A stretch of DNA of 64,000 nucleotides from NCBI RefSeq assembly GCF_003265705.1, contig NW_020312788.1, positions 5,181,301 through 5,245,300 on the forward strand, given 5' to 3'. Below are positions 43,766 through 55,316 of this stretch, piece after piece. How positions within the stretch are numbered: position 1 is the stretch's first letter; every line of letters starts with the position of its first letter. The translations under genes were made by a program, and so were the position numbers. The DNA comes from Callorhinus ursinus (taxonomy: Eukaryota; Chordata; Mammalia; Carnivora; Otariidae). The notes under the pieces were generated by a model that was not told where the DNA came from, did no database searches, and was given only the letters and a program-made list of their open reading frames with translations.

Positions 43766-43970
43766 AAGGGGCGCCTAGGTGGCTTAGTCGGTTAAGCTTC
43801 TGATTCTTGATTTCAGTTCAGGTCATGATCTCAGGACCATGAGATCAAGCCTGGCATCGAGCCTCACAGTCAGCCAGGAGTCTGCTTGAGATTCTCTCTC
43901 TCTCCCTCTCCCTTAGTCCTTCCCCCTGATCTCTCTCTCTCTAAAATAAATAAATAAATCTTTAAAAAAA
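43766..43970 (+). mobile_element. Carnivore tRNA-derived SINE
   Basis: AAGGGGCGCCTAGGTGGCTTAG head and AAATAAATAAATAAATC tail. The perfect 12-bp TSD ATCAAAGACACT is at 43,754-43,765 and 43,971-43,982. Confidence 0.96.
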
Positions 43971-43982
43971 ATCAAAGACACT

Positions 43983-44489
43983 GAAAAAATATAATTTCTT
44001 TCAAAATTCCCCTTCTAATATGCATGAAAAATCAATATTTCTCTCTTTAATTTAGTCACAATGATGCTATTTCTTTTGGCCTAATACCTGAGAGCTATTA
44101 TGCTAAAAGAACATCCCTGTCTTCTATGATTTAAGTTATTTAACAAATTATCGTAACTCATTTGGCAACAAATGATACCATGCCCAGGTAGTGTCTCTCC
44201 ACAATTCTCCCTTCTTGAAATTGGAGTAAGGAGGGAGGCAAAGACCAAGGGAGGAGGGAAATTTACTTTATGCTACTGCACTGGAATTAAGAAATACCAA
44301 GGTGATTTGGGCTGGTCTAGGAGGTTCCATAGGAGACTAGGGCCTTCAATGGGCTGGAGGAGATTTGGAAAAGTGAAGAAACACACACAGATTTTCAGAG
44401 GTGGGAAGCTTAGTGTGCTATGATCAGGAGAAGGTAAGAGATCTGACTTTTCCATATTAAGGGCATACTCTACTTTCCTATTTCTAAAA
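43983..44489. other. Non-coding stretch
   Basis: No gene or repeat recognised. Confidence 0.4.
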
Positions 44490-44503
44490 TGATAAGGTTT
44501 TAA

Positions 44504-44611
44504 AAAAATATATTTATTTAAGTAATCTTTATACCCAACGTGGGGTTGGAACTCATGACTCTGAGATCAAGAGTCTCACATTCTTCCAACTAAGCCAGCC
44601 AGATGTCCTTC
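44504..44611 (-). mobile_element. Older short carnivore SINE (SINEC2-like)
   Basis: Reverse copy: TATTTATTTAAGTAATC, 'tttatacccaacgtggggttggaactcatgactc', 'aagccagccagatgtcctt'. The perfect 14-bp TSD TGATAAGGTTTTAA is at 44,490-44,503 and 44,612-44,625. Confidence 0.94.
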
Positions 44612-44864
44612 TGATAAGGTTTTAACTATAATTAGTATGCTTTACATAAAGTTTTGGTAACTAGAATTAATATTTTTACAAAGAGGAAGTGCTAAATCAT
44701 TAATATATTTTCTTTGATTTGTCTTTGTGATGTGATTCTTCTAATATCATTGTTTAGGATCTTGGGTGGTTGATACAAAGTGGCTTAACAAAGTCAGAAG
44801 AAAGGCAGTGTAAATGTTTCCACAGATAAAGATAGTGAGCACTAAAGAATGTGAGCATCATGGC

Positions 44865-45275
44865 ACGGTTTGAATAGCAAAATTTGAAAACAATCTTCAT
44901 TGTCCAATAAGTGACTGATTAAATATATTCATACAAAAAGAAACCATGCAATAATTAAAAACAATGCTGTAAAAAAATGAATTCATTGACATGGAAAGAT
45001 ATGTTAAGTAGAAAACTCTGGCTACAAAACAAGATCCCAATATGACCTAGTTTTTATTTTAAAAACATGTCTCTGTCTCCTTCTATATCTTCCATTCCAC
45101 TCTCCCTCGTTTTTCAAAAGTATCTGGAGAGATAAACAGTAGAAACAGGTCTGGTAATTAGCACTGATTTATCTACATGGGAGGAATTTGGGGTGTTTCC
45201 AACTGGTTCCTTTTAGTTTATCTGTATTTTCTGATTTTTCTAAAATAAATATGAATTGAATTATAATTTAAAAAG
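44865..45275 (+). mobile_element. Ancient L1 (L1M-type) 3' region
   Basis: 'aacaatcttcattgtccaataagtgactgattaaatatattcatacaaaaagaaaccatgcaataattaaaaacaatg', 'cattgacatggaaagatatgttaag' and the late 'tttatctgtattttctgatttttctaaaataaatatgaattg' follow the L1 order. No coding frame is left. Confidence 0.75.
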
Positions 45276-46560
45276 CCATTTTACAGAAAAAGAGAGATCA
45301 GTCTAGGAAAGAGTGAGTAAGAGACACCTGGAGTACATATATGAGGTCAACATCATGCTGGACTATCACCATCTTTTCCCAGAAGAAATCCTTTGATGCC
45401 ACCGTCAGAATTTAGAGCTAGCTAGATTGAATATTAGCCTGACGCAGCATGGTATTTCTTTTTGCTCTTACGCTAATGCTTAAAAGCTTGAAACACTGCA
45501 CTCTACTCAATCCATATCATCAAATATTTATTGAGCACCTACTATGCGCCAAGCATTAAGGGTACAAGATTAACAAAACATAGTTCTGTTGCATTTTAAG
45601 TCAATAAGTGCACTCATAGAAATCTGTACCTCTTTGAAAGTCGCAGATGGTTGTTCTGTTGATATTCTTAGGGGGGAAAAAACCCTCATAAGCAATCTTC
45701 ATACAAGACACTGTCCAAAAAAGTTCATCCTAAAAATAATCTATTCATGGTTTTACTGTTTTAACTCTTATAATATTGTAAACACAATGTAGCATTATGC
45801 TGAATAGTTATAAAAAAAACCCCACATATTTGTGGCTCTTCACTATGGTACAAGCACTATTCTCCTTTTAAATCAATAGCCTTTCAATTCTTTTAGTAGA
45901 AATTATTTCAATCTGTTTAGTCTTTGAGCCAAACTCTCAATTTGACTTTGAGATCTGACTGAAGACTCCAGTTTCCACATAAGGCAAAATTGTTTTTAAA
46001 GGCTAAGCCGGGCAGGCAGTTATGTTTCAAGCTAACGTTGCTAAGCCCTGGGTAACCAACAATTAAACAAATTAACAAACTAAAACCATTTAAAGTTGGA
46101 CTTAGTGAATCTGAATAATTTTACTAGTTATATTATTATAATTTTATGAATTAAAATTTCTATCTCAGTTAAGTAATTCCCATTCTTTCATCTTTGGTTT
46201 CCATTAATTGCTATTCCTATATCCAGAGGATTTTCTTTTTTTTCATTACCATTATCTTATCATGGAATTTACATGAATCAATGTGTAAAGGAACCTGGTA
46301 ATCACCTTGTACCAGTGTTTTATTTTGAGGAAGAGGAAATTTAAGCCCAGAAGTAAACTAACTTGTAGGAGTATAAGTTGCTTTGCAGAGTGCCTTTTGA
46401 AACATCATGACATGATAGCTGATAGCTATTGTTACTAGATGCTTGTCCCTTAAATTCTTAGTCCATTACTCTACGTGCCTTAGATTATTTCTCCATACTA
46501 TTTGGTTAAACCATTCTTTGGACTTGTACTCAGGATAAGACATTATGCATAATGGTTTTT
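45276..46560. other. Non-coding stretch with a short MIR/L2-type tail
   Basis: An antisense tail 'catcaaatatttattgagcacctactatgcgccaagcatt' (45,516-45,556) is an ancient MIR/L2-type end. The rest is unassigned. Confidence 0.45.
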
Positions 46561-46564
46561 TTCA

Positions 46565-46645
46565 TGGTATTTAATGGATCAATTTATTAATTTAACAAAT
46601 ATTTATTGAGTACTTACTAAGTGTTAGACACTGGTCTTGGCATTA
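46565..46645 (-). mobile_element. MIR/L2-type tail, antisense
   Basis: 'taacaaatatttattgagtacttactaagtgttagacactgg' is the antisense 3' tail common to these ancient elements. Confidence 0.5.
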
Positions 46646-47877
46646 ATTTAAATGTTAACAAAAATTATTAAACAGTGAATATTATTTTAATTCTATATAG
46701 ATAAGCATTTTATGGCTAGTTCTCTCCCCCACCCCCTGCCGTGTGTAGATAGATATGTTTCTTCTTTCCTGTGTGAAATCTTCCTAATTTTCTATTTTAA
46801 CTACCATTACATGCCAAACATGCAGTATTGAAATAAGCTTGTTTCTGAGAAGCATGTCTACACTAAGTCTCCTGGGTTTTATTTTATAAAGAAATACTAA
46901 TTTCCCCTTTATAACACAAATTCTTTATTTCGTAATCTTGAATAGGATGATACTTTCAAAAACCCTTTATCTCATTGGATTTAGGGCATTAAAGATTGCA
47001 GTATAATACTTTTCTTCTGGGCCTGCAGCATTTTGATTTTATTGTTAAGTAAAAAACTTTTATTAGTTTTAAGACTTTGCTTTCAGAATGAAATGAAATA
47101 GTACCTATAATGCTGGTAGGTATGCCAGACCCAAAAATACTGTTTTCCTTGTTTAAATTATCTGTCTGTATTGTAAAACTGGCAGTCAGTTTTTAGTAAC
47201 TTCTGATTTTTATATTTGCTCTGTTCTTTTTTCACCCCTCATGCAGCATTTTGGTCCCATTTGCTTGCTCTCTCTTTTGGCAGGTCTGCCCTGGCTTCTT
47301 TTTCCAGTCATTATTTGACTTTACTTGTCTTGCTATGAATGCATCTCAGTCCTTGGATTCCAAATTGCTATTCTATATCCATTTGCTCTGTTCTGCTCTT
47401 GTCAGCCAAAATTGTTGTTCTTTGCCTGGTGGGACCTCCAAACTCTGATAATCTTCGGTTCTTGCCTCATTCAGAGATGGGTGATGGAAGGCATGGGAAA
47501 CAGACTCTATGGTTATACTTAGGATTTCTCCCAAATTTCCCAAAGACTGAGCCTCTAATCTCCATCTAGAGGCAAACAACAAAGAAAGTTGCAGAACCTC
47601 AAAAAAGGGGACTGGGTAGGTGGATTTGGGTAGGTAGTATTTTCAGATCTGGACCTAAGGACAAATATTATCATGTTAGTATGGTCATACACAGAAGGAG
47701 CTCTTGAACTTTTTGCAGGGGAGAGAGGGAAAGCTTAAAAATTGTTTGTAGGTAGTGATATTAAAATGTTACAAACACAAAAAGGTTCCTTGATGCTTGC
47801 AAAATAACTACAACACAAACAACTAACCGAAGTTTTAAATCTGATTCATAGATGTGGTATGAAATAGCACCCTGGAT
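46646..47877. other. Non-coding stretch, no gene seen
   Basis: Three overlapping frames of 65-76 codons at 47,251-47,569 show no domain. No repeat recognised. Confidence 0.4.
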
Positions 47878-48084
47878 GGGGGCACCTGAGTGGCTCAGTC
47901 AGTTAAGCGTCTGCCTTTGGCTCAAGTCATGATCTCAGAGTCCTGGGATGGAGCCCTGCATCAGGCACCCTGCTCAGCACAAGTCTGCTTGTCCCTCTCC
48001 CTCTGCCCCTCCCCTCCACTTGTATGCTCTCTCTCTTTCTCTCTCTCAAATAAATAAATAAAATCTTCAAAAAAAAAAAAAAAA
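47878..48084 (+). mobile_element. Carnivore tRNA-derived SINE
   Basis: GGGGGCACCTGAGTGGCTCAG head and AAATAAATAAATAAAATC plus a 17-base A-run. The flanks are similar but degraded (...CCTGGATG and ...CTGTGGATG). Confidence 0.94.
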
Positions 48085-48769
48085 GAAAAGGAATCGTACT
48101 GTGGATGCTAAAACCAATGTCAGACTAGCCAAGTTCTAATGTTACACCTATTGATACTAACCAGTATTTCTAAATTTTAGTTTTAGGTCACACATAACAC
48201 TAACATACCAATAAACAGAACCCATAAGTATATGTGTCAAAATACAGGAGGAAGACCACAGCTAAACTTTATAGAAAAACCTACCACCATGTAATTAAAC
48301 ATGCTACAAAAACATTTTTGGCTATTTTTCTATTTATATGTACATTGAAGATAGCGCCAAATAGTGAATGAGTTTATAGGAAGGTATAAAGGTCATTTTT
48401 AAGTCCTGCTTTTGGGTGTGTCAATGTTTGTCATAACAGCAGAAGGAAGGCTGAAACAAAGTTGTAAATATCATAAAAGGAAAAAATTCTGTTGGATAAA
48501 TTCTGTCTTTAAAAACAGTGGCAAAACCCCCTATCTCCCTAGAGCCTGCATTGTCACCCTCCCAATCGATGGTGAGCTTTCAAGCAAGCGTACAGTAGAA
48601 GGAAAACCTCTCCAGGAACCAGTGTCTTTCCAAACAAGGACAGCAGGTTTCTCTCTATTGTCGCTGCTTTCTCTCTCCTCTGGGAATTGGTTTGCCTTTC
48701 GATAGCAATCCAGGAAGGGGTGGTGCGCCCCAAGTTAGCAAGGCTGTGCCAAATACCAGAGGCTCTTCT
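48085..48769. other. Non-coding stretch upstream of the CpG island
   Basis: AT-rich up to about 48.5 kb, then rising GC. No repeat or gene seen. A 97-codon frame at 48,412-48,705 has no domain. It could hold distal promoter sequence for a plus-strand gene. Confidence 0.4.
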
Positions 48770-49198
48770 CTGGAAGAGGGAGGCTCCTCCTTTGGACGTG
48801 AGGCGCCCCTACCAGAGCGCGCGCTTACAGAAACGGAAACCACTAGCTGTGCCGAATGAGTCAAGTGATGAAATCAAGACTAGTACATGGGAAGGAAGCT
48901 CACCCAATAGCTCACGAACCTAACTGGTGACAGAAGCTGCTGAACCTTGCTCGAGTAAACCGTACGAGCCAACAGTTGCAGCCGTCATGAGGTGGTTCTC
49001 GGGGGCACTGGGCCCCCCAGTCTCCGGGCAGTGCACCCCTTCATTTTGGTGAACCGTGGAGAAGGGCAGAAGTGTGTGAGGGGAATACAGACCTTCTGGT
49101 TCCCCAAGGACCCAGACTGACTTCTGGTTACAAGGTGACCACTGCCACCAGGTCAGGGCAGGACTCCTCAAATGTAGACGGGTAGAGGCGCGCCTCGC

Positions 49199-49313
49199 TT
49201 GGAGAACCAGCCTCACCGTCCGCGGAGAAAGAAGGGGAGCGGCGGCTGCGCTCGGCGGGGACAGCGCCCCCACCGAGCGCGCGCGGCGCTCGGTCCTCAC
49301 CTGGAGCGCTCAG
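49199..49313 (+). other. Possible alternative first exon ending at a donor
   Basis: The sequence GCTCAG|GTAGGG places a usable donor with the exon ending at 49,313 inside the CpG island. The left boundary is arbitrary, because the transcription start cannot be read from sequence. The donor lacks the usual A at intron position +4 and is weaker than the one at 49,629. Confidence 0.3.
49296..49304 (-). other. Minus-strand splice donor candidate
   Basis: Read on the minus strand the bases are CCAG|GTGAG, a perfect donor. The exon would end at 49,301 and the intron run leftwards. It may belong to a divergent transcript. Confidence 0.35.
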
Positions 49314-49392
49314 GTAGGGCTTGGGCGGGGCGGGAGCCTGGCGCGCAGGCGCGGGACGGGGGCCTCGCCCCTGCCGACGTCGCAGGCTGGAG

Positions 49393-49401
49393 CTCACCTG
49401 G
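49393..49401 (-). other. Minus-strand splice donor candidate
   Basis: A second perfect CCAG|GTGAG on the minus strand, with the exon ending at 49,398. It lies 97 bases from the other minus donor, so the two could be alternatives in a divergent transcript. Confidence 0.35.
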
Positions 49402-49499
49402 GAGACTCCAAGAGGAAGGGGAGCCTCGGTTCGGCCTCTCCTGGCAACGCAGGAGACCCAGCGGGAAGGCAGGAGGCGGCGGCGGCAGAGGCGGAGCTG

Positions 49500-49629
49500 G
49501 ACTGAGCGGCAACTCTAGCGACAGCAACCGGAGGCGCCGCCGCCGCCACCACCTGCACCTGGCGCCCGGCCCAAGTCCAGCGCCCGCCCGGCCGCTGCTT
49601 CCCGCCGTCCTGCCGTGCCCACCCGCCAG
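49500..49629 (+). other. Candidate 5' UTR first exon with strong donor
   Basis: GCCAG|GTAAGC at 49,625-49,635 is a near-ideal mammalian 5' splice site in the heart of the CpG island. The sequence before it is GC-rich with GCC repeats ('ggcgccgccgccgccaccacc') and has no convincing Kozak start, so a non-coding first exon is the simplest reading. The left boundary is approximate. If this is right, the AT-rich DNA to the right edge would be intron 1. I do not recognise the gene. Confidence 0.5.
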
Positions 49630-49942
49630 GTAAGCGGGCGGGCCGGCGCTCGGGCCAGGGGCCGGGAGACCAGTAGACCCTGGGCAGCGTCGGAGGGGGC
49701 GGTAGGACGGACTCGAAGGTTCACGCAGTGGGGAGAGGGGTACGGTCCCAGTGGCCGGTTGGAGGTGGTCTCGAGAGCAGTGTTTTCAGTTGCCCCTCCC
49801 GAGACGCCGAAAGGGGCGCCCGAGGCCGGGGCAGGTGGCGCTCCGGGGGTTAGCCCTGTCGACCCTGTCAGTCTCTGTAGGGAGGCACCCGGGCAGAAGT
49901 CCCGGTGTCCCGCAGCTTGACCCTGGGAGAGTCTCAGAGTTG

Positions 49943-49975
49943 CGGGGCGGGGGGGGGGGGGGTCGGGGGGGCTGG
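49943..49975 (+). repeat. G-run, G-quadruplex-prone
   Basis: Successive G runs (GGGG, then fourteen G, then GGGGGGG, then GGG) separated by one to three bases, meeting the usual G-quadruplex pattern. Its position is just inside the predicted intron. Confidence 0.85.
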
Positions 49976-50042
49976 GCTAGGCGCGAGACGGCCGCGTTTG
50001 CACGCGTGCTAACAGGTTGCTGGTCTCCTCTCGTCCCTGTGC

Positions 50043-50071
50043 CGGGGCGGGCGGGGGTGGGGGGGGGGGGG
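50043..50071 (+). repeat. G-run, G-quadruplex-prone
   Basis: GGGG-C-GGG-C-GGGGG-T followed by about thirteen G. A second G-quadruplex-type tract about 70 bases from the first. Confidence 0.85.
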
Positions 50072-50245
50072 AACAAGTCCGCGACAGGAAAGGGCATGGC
50101 TTTGCCGGGCAACTTTCCCAGCCGGACCCCAGACAGTCCTAGGCTGAAAACCGCGGCCGCCCGAGCCATTTAAATGGTTTCCGAGTGGTTTGGAAAGCGC
50201 TCTGTGGTCGGGACGCGGACATCCCTCTTTCTCTCTCCTTCTCTC

Positions 50246-51150
50246 TGGTCTGTACACTTTTCCGGGTGCACTCCCTAAGCCAGAGCTGCGCCCACTTTCC
50301 GGTTTGATCGGGAAGAGTTATTTTCTTCGTGGCAGGAAGAAATCCAACTGCCACTCACCAACCGCACACCATCTCGTTAAAGGACCTGTTGACTTAAGAC
50401 CTGTATATCGCGGCTCTGGTTTGCCTGTGGCATATGACTCAAAGGTTCAGAAAAACTTTGTTTCAGGATCCTGCCACGACTGAACCTGGGTGTGCCAGGC
50501 CCAAATTCCTTTCACTGCCTAATTAGGCGTTTCTGAAGCTTAAGAATTGAGGGTGAAACTGGTGCTTACCTTAGCTTTTTATTTCCTTCTCTCTCAAAAC
50601 TCATCAAAAACACTTCACTTCAAACTCATCAAATAACTATATTTGTTTTTAGAACCCCCATAGAGTTAACAATTTTTCTGATTTTAGAAAATGTGATTAA
50701 GCCAGTGTAACTTGCTATAAAAGTTATACTACATAATGAAGACATTTAAATTCAAATTCTGTTGTTAAAAAATAAGAAAGTTGCTGTGTTTTCATTTGAG
50801 AATTTCCGGTTGTGAGAAAATCTGTTGCTGCTTTTACTGTATACATTTTCTTTGAGTCTGTGGCTAAAAGACATGAGGTTAAAGTCATACCCTACAATTA
50901 GAATTTAAATTTAACTTTTACTTTTTAATATCTGAAGTCTGGCATACATATTAGTTTAAACATTCTGAACAGCTTATTTGTACCAAGCATCTTTCTTTTT
51001 ATATCGCTTTAACTATAGCATTTATACATAGAGATTTCTAATAATAAATGGCAATTCCAGTGCCTACATTTGTTTATGCTATATTTGCTGGTTTTTAAAA
51101 ATATATTTTAAATTGCACACTTAACAAAATGCCTTGGGCAAATCCTATAG
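50246..51150. other. AT-rich non-coding stretch after the CpG island
   Basis: The GC content falls sharply. No exon, repeat or RNA gene was recognised. It is probably intronic if the plus-strand first exon is real. Confidence 0.4.
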
Positions 51151-51164
51151 TTTGTTGTTTTTAT

Positions 51165-51385
51165 TAAATTTTTTGTTTAAATTCAATTTAATTAACATAT
51201 ACTATTAGTTTCAGAGGTAGAGTTCAGTTGTATATAACACCCAGTGCTCATTCCATCAAGTGCCCTCCTTAATGCCCATGACCCAGTTACCCCATCCCTC
51301 CACCCCCCCTTCCCCTCCAGGAACCCTCAGTTTGTTTCCCATAGTTGAGTCTCTTATGGTTTGCCTCCCTCTCTCTCATTTTTGT
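51165..51385 (-). mobile_element. Carnivore L1 3' UTR, antisense
   Basis: 'ttaaattcaatttaattaacatatactattagtttcagaggtagagttcag', 'aacacccagtgctcattcc', 'caagtgccctccttaatgcccatgacccagttaccccatccctcc' and 'ggaaccctcagtttgtttccc' are the antisense 3' end of a carnivore L1. It is strongly 5'-truncated (about 220 bp). Similar T-rich flanks (51,151-51,166 and 51,379-51,396) may be a TSD. Confidence 0.88.
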
Positions 51386-51399
51386 TTTATTTATTAGTA

Positions 51400-54143
51400 C
51401 TTTTTTAACGTGTAGTTAAAGGTAAAAAGTCAGCCACACAAACAGAACGTAATTATTAATAATATTTTCAAGCAATGCCTTCTGCTTTTGTCAAAAGAGC
51501 CTGGCTGGCCCTCCTAATCTCTCCATCCAGAGAAATACATATGTTAAGTACTATTTAAAAATTAGAGGTAGGTATTGTGCCTCAAGTTTAGAGTATTAAT
51601 TTAAACTTCATTGATTATTGAGCCAGATGTCATTAGACTATCTTTACTCTTAAGGGAGAAATGTAACATGTTTACATTAGCTAGAGTAACAGTGTGCCTC
51701 AGTTAAACTATCTGTAAAATAAAAAAAAAAAAAAACTTCCCTAGATTAAGATAATGAGGCTTTAAATCAGGAATCTCCTTTTGTCCTAGCATTATCAGGA
51801 TCCCCTTCTCACTTTGATATTTAGTCAATACATCCAGTTTGTGATAAACCAAAGCTGAGAGAGGTAGTCTAACTTCAGCAGGTTAGCAAGTTAGTGGTAG
51901 ACATGGCATTATTATTTCCAGAGACTTGACTCAAGGCTCATGTTATCTTTTCACCCTTAATCCCACTTATCAAAAAGATACTATCTTTTTGTCTTTCATA
52001 TAGTTTGTAAGGCCTTTATGAGTACAGAATAGTCCATTGTTCTTTGTCCAGCTCTGATTTACCCTAATTTCTACTTGTCCAGATGATGCCTGACTCCAGG
52101 GAGAATGAGTGAGGATGTCATTCTTCTCTTACTGTGGATCACATGTGTATTGAAGATGCCATGTGGATTGAGATGTTTAATCCTTCCTTGGTATTTCAGA
52201 GCCACAGTTAATTTTTTAAGTCAACATGGACAACATAATTTAGTCTTCTGATCTTTTATTGTATTGGCTTAAAATATATTTTATTAGGCAGCAACCCAGG
52301 GTCATCCCTCCATTGGCAACACTCTATAGATTTTTGGCTGGCAAGCAAACTTCTTCAACATTAGTATTTTTAAAACTTCTTTTTGGACTGTAATCCTCAA
52401 TAAGAAATGTATTCTATGCTTCAATGCAGTACACTCTGTGTGTGTGTGTGTGTGTGTGTGTAACAAGACTCACAAAACAATATTTAACCTCACAATCTCT
52501 ATTATTTAAAAAAAAATACTGGTTTCAACACACTGGATTGATTTTTATGACCACAAGTGGCTGGAACCTACAATGCAAAAAATGGCGTCCTATTGAATTT
52601 GCATTTTTAAGGCTGATTTTTCTATTAGCATACTGTGTCATATACACACACATATTTGAAAGCAAGAAAACCAAACTGTACATTTTTAAAAATACAGAAT
52701 TGTACTCTAATCCTCATTAAACATTTAGGACTTGAGACTCTAGGACCTGATGCTAGACTAAATCTCTCAAACATAGGAACTGTATGAAACTTCACTGTAC
52801 ATTACTGTGTCTTAAATGGATCCTTCAGCATAGTGTAGTATGTTTGGGGACAGGGAAAACTGGAAAGGTTTTCCTGAGGGGATTTTGATGGTAACAATTA
52901 CCAAGTGAAAGTTTGAGAGAGAAAAATAATTTTGTCCAGCTCTGTTCTAAGTTCTAAATTTTATGGCATATTAATAGTGCTAGATGGGATGTTAAAAAAA
53001 TTATTAAAGTAAACGTAAGCCAGTTTATTGTTATAGTCTGTTAACATTTTATATATATTTTTCTTTTACTATGAAGCAGATATAAGAGACAAATTCTAGG
53101 AATCAGACTCCTAGCCCCTAAAAAGACTAGATTGGGAGATTGAGACATTGGATGAGGTCCCTAAGTGACCTGTAGGGACATAGGCTTGGAAACTCTGATG
53201 GGATGATTACGCCTTCCATAGAAGCTTTTAATTTTCACTCCTGATAGAAGGAATTTTTCTCCAAAAGAAAATAAGTATATTTAATATTTTGCAAATGATC
53301 AATGCCCAAATCATCTTGAGAACATATTCAGTTCTCTGGTTCATAAAGTGTAGAAATGCATTTGTTGTGACAGATCTTTTATGGTTACAAAATCTGATAG
53401 AGAAGGACATATTTTCAGTCACCTAATTATGCATCAGAATTATGCATCAATATCAGAATAATTCATTTTCTATAATTTGGGTAATTTTGACACAATTAAT
53501 GTACTGCTAATAGAAACATTGAATTCAAATCAGTACCAGCAATGGCAAGAGACCAAAGTGCATTAATTTATGTGGTAAAGCAGAGACAAGTAGGACTCTG
53601 AATACTAGGTCATTAGTGACTATTGACAGATGAAATTTCCTTGAGTCATTCTCTGAGTTGGGCTCATATTTTTGGCAAATAGAGTATTTCCCCGAGTATA
53701 CGTTTTCCCTATATTGTTTTAGTTTCAAGCTGTCCCAACCAGTTTGGTCATCTATCCCATTGCCCGCTGGACATCTTTAAGATGTCATAATTATCTTGAG
53801 ATTATACCTGAGTAAACCAGAACCTTTATCCCCTTAAAGACAAAAACAACCTGTTTTACTTCCTATATTTTATTTGTAGGTGTTACCACATTTAACATTT
53901 CTTATCCACAATTCCAAAACCAAAAAAAAAAAAATCTCTGAAAACCAAAATATTTTTGGTCACTCATTTGTCAGCAAAACTTGAACTCAATTTGCTACAA
54001 AACCTAAATGCACTGTCAGGAAGCTATTTATCATTTATTCCACTTGGTGGGATGTGTCTTGCTACAGATATGCTGCTATATTTGATTACTTGGTATTGTT
54101 CCAGGAACTGCTGGGGGTACACAGTTACATTGGGTATGTAAAC
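51400..54143. other. Long AT-rich non-coding stretch
   Basis: About 2.7 kb with no recognised transposon and no gene. It has an A-run at 51,720-51,735 and a TG microsatellite at 52,437-52,461. The 98-codon plus frame 52,424-52,720 starts in the microsatellite and has no domain. Confidence 0.4.
52437..52461. repeat. (TG)n microsatellite
   Basis: About twelve TG units. Confidence 0.95.
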
Positions 54144-54155
54144 CATATCTGCTTT

Positions 54156-54348
54156 TTTTTGTTGTTTAAAGACTTTATTTATTTGAGAGAGAGAATGAGA
54201 GATAGAGAGCACGAGAGGGAAGAGGGTCAGAGGGAGAAGCAGACTCCCCGCTGAGCAGGGAGCCCAATGCGGGACTCGATCCCGGGACTCCAGGATCATG
54301 ACCTGAGCCGAAGGCAGTCGCTTAACCAACTGAGCCATCCAGGCGCCC
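54156..54348 (-). mobile_element. Carnivore tRNA-derived SINE
   Basis: Reverse copy with TTAAAGACTTTATTTATTTGAG at the left and GCCATCCAGGCGCCC at the right. The perfect 12-bp TSD CATATCTGCTTT is at 54,144-54,155 and 54,349-54,360. Confidence 0.96.
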
Positions 54349-54654
54349 CATATCTGCTTTCTAACATCCAAAATACTCTGAATTTTTTTTTCAAAATATT
54401 CTGAATTTTAAAACATATTTGGCTCCAGGGATTTTGGAGAATGGCTTATGGATCTGTACCACTATCCAACGATCGTGGCAGAAATCAAGAAGTCATTTTT
54501 TACTCTCTTTTCTTAACCTCCACAACTGTCAGATAACTGAATCTGTTAGCGTTTTCACCCTTCTTTCCCCCACAAATTCTACTTCTCTAGTTCAGGGTCT
54601 CATCAACTCTTAACTGGGGTACCATAGCCACCTGCTACCTGAAATCTTAGCAGA

Positions 54655-55316
54655 TGGTGTTAAGCTCAAATCCATTCTCAGCACAACCCCTCAGCTAATG
54701 ATCTCTAAAAATGTAAACCTGAATTTCTCCTCTGCTTAAATCTTTTAATAACTTCTCATTGCTCAGGATAGAACCCATGGTCCTTAAAATGGTCCCACAG
54801 AATCTGACCCTTGTTTAACTGTGGTTCTGTACTCTGTAAACCAAAATTTTATATTCCAACAACAGATTTCATTGTTTTTTCCTGTGTGCTTTTCTCTTGT
54901 TACTCCCCCCCTGCTGAGATACTTCCTTTTATCTTTACCTCTATGACTCTTTCCGTTTTTTTTTTAAAACATTTTATTTATTTGGGAGAGCAAGAATGAG
55001 AGAGAGAGAGAGCACATGAGAGGGGGGAGGGTCAGAGGGAGAAGCAGACTCCCCGCCGAGCAGGGAGCCCGATGCTGGACTCGATCCCGGGACTCCAGGA
55101 TCATGACCTGAGCCGAAGGCAGTCGCTTAACCGACTGAGCCACCCAGGCACCCCTCTTTCTGGTTTTTAAGACTCAGTTGAGTTCTCACCTCACTTAGGA
55201 AACTGTACCCCACAACACACCTCAATATACACCTGAGCTGGGGGGAGATGTCCTCTTCATAATTCTATCATGCACTTTACATATATGATTGAGTATAATC
55301 TGCTTTTGTGCCTGTG

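Larger units (their letters stand above)
48770..50245. promoter_or_regulatory. CpG island promoter
   Basis: The only GC-rich, CpG-dense segment of the window. The shoulder begins around 48,770, and the densest part is 49,180-50,170, with many CGCG, GCGC and CGG steps. It holds GC boxes (GGGCGGGGCGGG at 49,323), an NRF1-like CGCGCAGGCGCG (about 49,342-49,353), trinucleotide GCC/GGC runs and no obvious TATA box. Good donor splice sites lie on both strands. Such islands mark promoters of broadly expressed mammalian genes. Open frames here (up to 144 codons) are Arg/Pro/Gly/Ala-rich and are expected by chance in GC-rich DNA, so none is called coding. Confidence 0.85.

Noticed and set aside
49199..49633. 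144-codon Arg/Pro/Gly-rich plus-strand frame in the CpG island, and similar frames on both strands at 49,128-50,257
   Set aside because: It begins at TTG rather than ATG, its composition follows GC content, it has no domain, and it runs straight through the strong donor at 49,629. It is expected by chance in GC-rich DNA.
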